11,999 nt of DNA from an uncultured Dechloromonas sp. (GTDB lineage: Bacteria; Pseudomonadota; Gammaproteobacteria; Burkholderiales; Rhodocyclaceae): NCBI GenBank assembly GCA_946477505.1, contig CAMKYP010000079.1:1-11999 (forward strand), read 5' to 3'. Below are positions 8,501-11,999 of the stretch, piece after piece. The first letter of the stretch is position 1. Each line of letters starts with the position of its first letter. Position numbers and translations under genes: made by a program. The notes beneath the pieces were generated by a model. The model made no database searches and was not told the DNA's origin. It saw nothing but the letters and a program-made list of their open reading frames with translations.

Positions 8501-8972
8501 TGTTGGCGTAGCCGGCCAGCGTGACCTGGCTGCGGAATTTCTCGGCGTCGATGCGCTCGCCCTTCTTGAAGGCGAAGGTGTAGGCCGCCATGAACTCGGG
8601 CGGGGCCAGTCGATAGACGGCGGTCGAGGCCGGCACCAGCAGGATGTCCAGTTCGCCCTGCATGGCCGCCCATAACGTCGCCAAGCGCTCGGAAACCAGG
8701 TCCTGGTGCGGCGAAAAAGTGTCGTAGGGCAGCGTTTCCCAATCCGGCAGCAGGCGCACGCGCAGGTTTGGCGCAAACCAGGGAATCTCGTCGAGCAGGC
8801 GCTGCGCGTCGGCCGCATTGGCGGTAACGACGGCGAGCAGCTTGCCGCTATTACGACCGGCGATTTCGGCCAGCGCCAATGCGTCGGAAGAACCGGCAAA
8901 TGAAGGCAGGTCGATGCGGGCACCGGGCTTGGGCAGGGCGGGAAAAGAGAGCAGGTAGGACGAAGCGGACAC
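5532..8972 (-). CDS. mfd: Transcription-repair coupling factor Mfd
   Basis: ATP-driven translocase that displaces RNA polymerase stalled at DNA lesions and recruits UvrA. The 1146-residue product is full family length. Domains in order: a UvrB-like N-terminal module (LLPDWETLPYDTFSPHQD, residues 74-91), an RNA polymerase-interacting domain with CarD-like fold (about 472-540, KVGDPVVHESHGIGRYQG), and RecG-like SF2 helicase lobes. The lobes show Walker A GDVGFGKT (624-631), DEEH box (725-728) and TATP (751-754). The translocation motif region follows (LRGRVGRSHHQAYAYLL, 895-911), then the autoinhibitory C-terminal domain (about 1000-1146). The start is GTG at 8972; no ATG suits and the ribosome site is weak. 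It is the first gene of the minus-strand unit. The last about 50 codons are noticeably AT-richer, with an Asn/Ile-rich stretch, but remain in frame. Confidence 0.97.
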   Translation of the reverse strand: MSASSYLLSFPALPKPGARIDLPSFAGSSDALALAEIAGRNSGKLLAVVTANAADAQRLLDEIPWFAPNLRVRLLPDWETLPYDTFSPHQDLVSERLATLWAAMQGELDILLVPASTAVYRLAPPEFMAAYTFAFKKGERIDAEKFRSQVTLAGYANITQVVSPGEYSIRGGLIDLFPMGSAVPYRLDLFDDEIESIKTFDVDTQRTIYPVPEVRLLPAREFPMDDKGRTRFRQKFREAFEGDPAKSGVYKDVSQGIASAGIEYYIPLFFEETATVFDYLPKDAVFVTHGDAPGAIAAFWKETRSRYTLLQGDKARPLLPPEELFLSDEAFFTAAKGYGRLVLENKADAATTALPDIAVDRRAEDPLHKLKNHLADFKGRVLMLAESAGRRETLAAMLGEHGVKIEASADFAGFIAGGAPLALGVAPLHTGFALPGIAFITETELYAGAPRRTRREAARKAGFDNWLKDLTELKVGDPVVHESHGIGRYQGLVRMDLGTGEQEFLELHYANEAKLFVPVAQLHVISRYSGAEPDAAPLHTLGSGQWEKAKRKAAEQARDTAAELLALYAARAARQGHAFAFEANDYEAFADGFGFEETADQAQAIAAVIEDMKSGKPMDRLVCGDVGFGKTEVALRAAFCAVAGGKQVAVLCPTTLLCEQHYQTFVDRFADWPVKVAEISRFKTAKESAQALKELAEGKIDIIIGTHKLIGKEVKFDRLGLVIIDEEHRFGVRQKETLKAMRAEVDVLTLTATPIPRTLAMSMEGLRDFSVIATAPQKRLAIKTFVSKFSDGIIREAVLRELKRGGQVYFLHNEVDTIENMREKLEKLVPEARIVIGHGQMNERELERVMRDFTSQRANLLLCTTIIETGIDNPHANTILINRAEKFGLAQLHQLRGRVGRSHHQAYAYLLVQDEKAMTKQAKQRLEAIQMSEELGSGFFLAMHDLEIRGAGEVLGENQAGDMQEVGFNVFADMLNRAVAHLKQGKNLANIDLTQPLGISTEINLRTPALLPDAYCPDVHERLTLYKRLANCETAEEIDAMQEELIDRFGELPLQGQSLLATHRLRLMAKPLFIQKLDAAADQITLQFGPEFAKNPPIEPIKIIHLIQNNRNYKLAGQDKISLLRHCPTLNDKVLAVKDMIRELTK

Positions 8973-9001
8973 TGCGAGGCGGATGGTGTTGCGGGGCTGG
9001 G

Positions 9002-9007
9002 ATTATA
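9002..9007 (-). promoter_or_regulatory. Candidate -10 box for mfd
   Basis: On the minus strand a perfect TATAAT occurs 29 nt before the mfd GTG, in otherwise GC-rich sequence, and would give a leader of about 20 nt. No recognisable -35 hexamer lies 16-18 nt upstream, so the call rests on the -10 alone. The rest of the 131-nt gap (8973-9103) shows nothing else I can identify. Confidence 0.4.
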
Positions 9008-9103
9008 GCCGCTTCGACCATGCCGGCCCGACCGTGTTCTGGGCTGGCCATGCTGGGCAGCGTCGCGCGCAGCTCTCCGCCGGGAGTGCGCACGATGGGG
9101 CGT

Positions 9104-9682
9104 TTAGCGAGCCGAGGTACTCCAGACCTCCTTGCAGGTGGCGATCTCCTCGTCGCTCATCACCGGCTTGATCTGGCAACGCGCTTCCCACGCCGCCTGG
9201 CGTTGCCGGCGTTCGAGCATGGCGAGTTCGCGGTTCTTCAGCGTTGCCGCGGCATCCTTCCGCTTTTGCTCTTCCTCGGCGCGGAGGGCGGCCTGTTCGA
9301 GCAGTTGGCGCCTCTTTTCTTCATCGGAGGCGATTTGCGCATTCCGGGCTGCGATGTTTTCTGCTTCCGCCTTGGCGCGGGCGGCTGCGCGTTCCTGGCG
9401 AATGCGTCGCAGGTTGGCATCGTCCTCGGTACCGACCGGGCTGCCGGCAATGTCATTGGCCGATGCACTGCCCGATTGGCTGTCGTCTGAGCGGTTGCGG
9501 GAGATCGAACTCCTGACTGCACTGCCGACATGGCTTTCGGCCGCGTGGCTGTCATTGCCGTGAGGGTGTGATCCTGATGACGCGTGGGAGTGCGAAGAAT
9601 GGGATCGCCCCCTGGCATCGGCATCGAACGGAAGTGTGAGCGCAACAGCAACGATGGCTGGCAAAAGCCCCAGTTTTTTCAT
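9104..9682 (-). CDS. Exported His/Ser-rich small protein with charged helical region, unknown function
   Basis: I do not recognise a named family. The 192-residue product begins with a clear Sec signal peptide: MKK, a hydrophobic core to about residue 19, and a likely cleavage after ADA (residue 23). The mature N-terminus is low-complexity and rich in His, Ser and Gly, with seven histidines between residues 28 and 51, which could bind metal. Residues about 88-165 are rich in Ala, Glu, Arg and Lys and probably form a long helix or coiled coil. The C-terminal part has two cysteines (169 and 183) that could form a disulfide in the periplasm. ATG 9682 is chosen over an upstream in-frame start at 9718 because AAGGGG sits 6 nt before it and the signal peptide starts there. 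It is divergent from the dehydrogenase gene and 131 nt upstream of the mfd start, so probably a separate transcript. Confidence 0.8.
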   Translation of the reverse strand: MKKLGLLPAIVAVALTLPFDADARGRSHSSHSHASSGSHPHGNDSHAAESHVGSAVRSSISRNRSDDSQSGSASANDIAGSPVGTEDDANLRRIRQERAAARAKAEAENIAARNAQIASDEEKRRQLLEQAALRAEEEQKRKDAAATLKNRELAMLERRQRQAAWEARCQIKPVMSDEEIATCKEVWSTSAR

Positions 9683-9876
9683 GTTATTCCCCTTGTTTCG
9701 TGCTTTTTGAATCGGCACATTTTATGTGATGGCTAAGAGCCGATAGCGGGCATATTTCACATCCGGATATGGCTCGAGAGACTGGCCTGTGTGGCAAATT
9801 CGCTGTTCGACGGTTTGTGCAGGTGGAATAATGTTCCTCGATATCTTCATCAAATACCTTGCCAAAGGGAGGAAGC
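9683..9876. promoter_or_regulatory. Divergent intergenic region holding promoters of both flanking genes
   Basis: This 194-bp gap separates the exported His-rich protein (minus strand) from the dehydrogenase (plus strand) and is AT-richer than its surroundings. It must hold both promoters unless transcription enters from farther away. A 13-base inverted repeat, CACATTTTATGTG, is at 9716-9728, 34 nt upstream of the minus-strand ATG; it could be an operator or part of a -10 region (TAAAAT on the minus strand). AATAAT on the plus strand near 9827 is a weak -10 candidate. I cannot assign a confident -35 for either gene. Confidence 0.4.
9865..9873 (+). promoter_or_regulatory. Strong ribosome binding site fixing the dehydrogenase start
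   Basis: AAGGGAGGA lies just before ATG 9877. It decides the start in favour of this ATG over a TTG at 9859, which would add six residues and place the purine run inside the coding region. Confidence 0.75.
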
Positions 9877-11526
9877 ATGTCCGCATTGCAGAGCAAGCTG
9901 TCGATTTCGCCGGAGGGTGAGTCGTTTTCCCTGCCGGAGCCCTCCGATTACGCTGCTGAATACGCGCGCGTCCGGACGCTCGCCGAGGCTGCGCGGGCGG
10001 CCGGCCAGGAGGTTGTCGTCGTCATGGGCGTAGGCTTCGTCGGTGCCGTGATGGCGGCCATCGTAGCCGACTGCGAGGGGGCAGACGGCAAGCCGAGCAA
10101 GTTCGTGATCGGCTGCCAACGCCCGTCGACGCGCTCCTACTGGAAGATTCCGCTGCTCAATCGCGGCGTTTCGCCGGTCAAGGCCGAGGATCCGCAGGTT
10201 GATGTCCTGATTGGCCGTTGCGTGCGCGACAAAAAGACGCTGACGGCGACCTACAACAGCCAGGTGCTCGATCTTGCCGACTGCGTGGTGATCGATGTGC
10301 AGTGCGACTTCCTGAAGCAAGAGCTGGGCAACATGAAAACCGGCGAATGCGACATGGCGGCACTGGAGGCGACCTTGAAAACGGTCGGCCAGCATATCCG
10401 GCCGGATTGTCTGGTGCTGATCGAGACCACCGTGGCGCCGGGAACGACGGAATTCGTTGCCTGGCCCATCCTGAAGAAGGCCTTTGCCAACCGTGGCATC
10501 GCGTCGGTTCCGTTGCTGGCGCACTCGTACGAGCGGGTGATGCCGGGCCGGGACTACGTGGCGAGCATTCGCGATTTCTGGCGTGTCTGTGCGGGGTGCG
10601 ATGCGGCGGCCCGGGCGCGGGTGGAGAAGTTTCTGCACGAGGTGCTCAATACCGAGAAGTTCCCGCTGACCGTGATGGATCGGCCGATCGAGTCGGAAAC
10701 CGCCAAGATCGTCGAGAACAGCTACCGGGCGACCATCCTGGCCTACCTTCACGAGTGGTCCTTGTTCGCCGAGCGCAACGGGGTCGATCTGATCAAGGTG
10801 GTCGATGCGATCAAGATGCGACCGACGCACAGCAACATGATTTTCCCCGGCCCCGGTGTCGGCGGTTACTGCCTGCCGAAAGATGGCGGGCTGGGCTATT
10901 GGGCGTACAAGCATATCCTTGGTTTCGAGGACGGCGACAAGGTGTTCCGCATTACGCCGACGGCGGTCGATATCAACGACACGCGTGCGCTGCATGTCGC
11001 CGAATTGACCCGCGATGCGTTGCGCAACATGGACCGCTACATTGCCGCCTCGCAGGTGCTGATCGCCGGCGCATCGTATCGCCAGGATGTCGGCGATACC
11101 CGTTACAGCGGTTCCGAACTGGTTGTCCGCAAGCTCACCGAAATGGGCGCCGAGATGCGGGCCCATGACCCTTATGTCGATCAATGGTGGGAATTTGCGG
11201 AGCAGGATGCTTACCCATCCTCAGGGCTGTCGTGGAAGCGCTTCTTCCGCAACCAGGACGAACTCTCGTCACTTACCGTCGAGCGCGACCTGGCGCAGGC
11301 GCTGAAGGGCGTCGATGCGCTGATCCTGGCCGTACCGCACGATGCCTACCGCCAGTTGACGCCCGAGCAGGTGGTGGCGTGGGCTGGCAAGCCGATTGCC
11401 GTGGTCGACTGTTTCGGCATGCTCGACGACGCGACGATCGCCCATTATTTCGAGCTGGGCTGTGAGGTGAAAGGCCTGGGGCGCGGCCATATCCAGCGGA
11501 TCAAGCAGGCTTGCCGCAGAGGCTGA
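9877..11526 (+). CDS. UDP-glucose/GDP-mannose dehydrogenase family protein, long divergent form
   Basis: Nucleotide-sugar dehydrogenases oxidise a UDP- or GDP-sugar to the uronic acid with NAD+, usually for surface polysaccharide. Seen here: the Rossmann loop VMGVGFVGAVMA (residues 49-60), ETTVAPGTT (183-191), ETAKIVENSYRA with Lys277 and Asn281, the catalytic-cysteine loop GPGVGGYCLPKDGG (325-338, Cys332), and the C-terminal domain's GASYRQDVGDTRYSG (398-412). At 549 residues it is longer than the usual 420-450. About 45 residues precede the Rossmann fold, and residues 66-120 and 435-470 are expanded or unusual. The normal acidic cofactor-binding motif after beta-2 is replaced by IGCQRPSTRS. 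No glycosyltransferase or other polysaccharide gene lies beside it in the window, so the substrate cannot be told. It ends 22 nt before a strong terminator and appears monocistronic. Confidence 0.85.
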   Translation: MSALQSKLSISPEGESFSLPEPSDYAAEYARVRTLAEAARAAGQEVVVVMGVGFVGAVMAAIVADCEGADGKPSKFVIGCQRPSTRSYWKIPLLNRGVSPVKAEDPQVDVLIGRCVRDKKTLTATYNSQVLDLADCVVIDVQCDFLKQELGNMKTGECDMAALEATLKTVGQHIRPDCLVLIETTVAPGTTEFVAWPILKKAFANRGIASVPLLAHSYERVMPGRDYVASIRDFWRVCAGCDAAARARVEKFLHEVLNTEKFPLTVMDRPIESETAKIVENSYRATILAYLHEWSLFAERNGVDLIKVVDAIKMRPTHSNMIFPGPGVGGYCLPKDGGLGYWAYKHILGFEDGDKVFRITPTAVDINDTRALHVAELTRDALRNMDRYIAASQVLIAGASYRQDVGDTRYSGSELVVRKLTEMGAEMRAHDPYVDQWWEFAEQDAYPSSGLSWKRFFRNQDELSSLTVERDLAQALKGVDALILAVPHDAYRQLTPEQVVAWAGKPIAVVDCFGMLDDATIAHYFELGCEVKGLGRGHIQRIKQACRRG

Positions 11527-11548
11527 GGGCAGGTTTAACGCAAAGACG

Positions 11549-11577
11549 AAGCCCCCGGGGACGGGGGCTTGTTGTTT
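11549..11577 (+). terminator. Rho-independent terminator after the dehydrogenase gene
   Basis: The perfect 8-bp stem AAGCCCCC (11549-11556) / GGGGGCTT (11563-11570), with loop GGGGAC, is followed by GTTGTTT. It lies 22 nt past the dehydrogenase stop. On the minus strand the stem is followed by CGTCTTTG, so it may also serve the convergent ArsC-family gene, which ends 34 nt away. Confidence 0.85.
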
Positions 11578-11604
11578 GGCGGCAAGAAAAATTGTTTCTC
11601 GCGA

Positions 11605-11955
11605 CTACAGGATGCCCAGCACGTTTTCCGGCGGTCGGCCGATGGCGGCTTTCTCGCCATTGATCACGATGGGCCGTTCGATCAGGCGGGGATGGGCTGC
11701 CATCGCGGCAATCAGGGCATCCTGATCCAGTGCCGGGTCGTCGAGTCCCAGTTCCGCGTATTCGGCCTCGTTCTTGCGCATCAGTTTGCGGGCGTCGTCA
11801 AACCCCAGGCGGGCGAGCAGGGTTTTCAGTTCTGCTGGCGAAGGGGCTTGTTCGAGATAGGCGATCACGGTCGGCGCAATGCCTTTTTCCTGTAGCAACG
11901 ACAAGGTTGCGCGGCTTTTCGAGCAGCGCGGATTGTGGAAGATCGTGACGGTCAT
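11605..11955 (-). CDS. arsC: ArsC-family (glutaredoxin-dependent type) arsenate reductase
   Basis: Thioredoxin-fold reductase that converts arsenate to arsenite via a catalytic cysteine, with glutathione and glutaredoxin. The 116-residue product begins TVTIFHNPRCSKSRATLSLL with catalytic Cys11. Arg60, Arg94 (IERPIV) and Arg107 (IGRPPE) fall at the positions of the three substrate-binding arginines of plasmid R773 ArsC. ATG 11955 has GAGG 6 nt upstream; a GTG at 11967 would add four residues but overlaps that ribosome site. It starts 8 nt after the stop of the preceding minus-strand gene, so is probably co-transcribed with it. No arsenite pump or ArsR regulator is visible, so a real role in arsenic resistance is uncertain; chromosomal members may act on other substrates. 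Confidence 0.88.
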   Translation of the reverse strand: MTVTIFHNPRCSKSRATLSLLQEKGIAPTVIAYLEQAPSPAELKTLLARLGFDDARKLMRKNEAEYAELGLDDPALDQDALIAAMAAHPRLIERPIVINGEKAAIGRPPENVLGIL

Positions 11956-11963
11956 GGATGGCC

Positions 11964-11999
11964 TCACATGCCGAGCGAATTGAGCAGGTCGTCGTGATC
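11964..11999 (-). CDS. 3' end of a gene cut by the window edge; C-terminus resembles CheZ
   Basis: The minus strand reads DHDDLLNSLGM followed by TGA, 8 nt before the ArsC-family start. The short ending resembles the CheY-binding C-terminal peptide of CheZ (VDDLLDSLGF in E. coli). Eleven residues are too few for more than a suggestion. The tight spacing and the ribosome site overlapping the stop support a real gene end. Confidence 0.4.
   Translation of the reverse strand, partial: DHDDLLNSLGM

Noticed and set aside
5658..8675. A 1005-codon open frame on the + strand opposite mfd
   Set aside because: Its translation is a low-complexity mix typical of an antisense frame of high-GC coding DNA, and the minus-strand Mfd is unambiguous with all motifs.
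9790..9810. Possible sigma-54 promoter (TGGCA ... GC) upstream of the dehydrogenase
   Set aside because: Spacing between the GG and GC elements is three bases too short for a sigma-54 site.
9850..11184. A 444-codon - strand frame opposite the dehydrogenase
   Set aside because: Antisense shadow. It is His/Arg/Gln-rich without family motifs; the + strand gene has a ribosome site, motifs and a terminator.
11580..11602. A/T-rich inverted stretch AGAAAAATTGTTTCT as a second terminator
   Set aside because: Only a 5-bp weak A/T stem with no following T-run. The GC hairpin at 11549-11570 explains termination better.

Overview
The window looks like high-GC chromosomal DNA of a betaproteobacterium, most plausibly of the Rhodocyclales (Dechloromonas/Azonexus-like). 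This is inferred from protein similarity remembered from that group and was not tested by a search. Coding density is high. There is no gene-free stretch over 300 bp, and no tRNA, rRNA, CRISPR array or recognisable insertion sequence.

Left end (1-3261, + strand): accessory type VI secretion (T6SS) cargo. A DUF2235/Tle1-type lipase effector with a visible Ser-Asp-His triad is followed, in another frame and overlapping by 50 nt, by a VgrG fragment. The fragment lacks the VgrG N-terminus and the whole needle/OB part, and ends in about 88 residues that do not resemble VgrG. It reads as a recombination-worn effector locus.

Centre (3305-8972, - strand): a compact unit transcribed mfd > aroG > HhH protein > serB. 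mfd and aroG overlap by ATGA, and the next two gaps are 13 and 7 nt. It joins transcription-coupled repair (Mfd), entry into the shikimate pathway (DAHP synthase), a small helix-hairpin-helix protein, and the last step of serine synthesis (phosphoserine phosphatase). A perfect TATAAT lies 29 nt upstream of the mfd GTG start. An imperfect hairpin separates serB from the convergent T6SS remnant.

Right part (9104-11999): a small exported His/Ser-rich protein on the - strand is divergent from a long, atypical nucleotide-sugar dehydrogenase on the + strand, across a 194-bp intergenic region. The dehydrogenase ends at a strong hairpin terminator. Facing it is an ArsC-family reductase on the - strand, preceded by the last 11 codons of another - strand gene whose end resembles the CheZ C-terminal peptide.

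Most of the window is ordinary. The parts least explained by known families are the VgrG fragment's foreign tail, the His-rich exported protein and the divergent dehydrogenase. I see no convincing complete new system.
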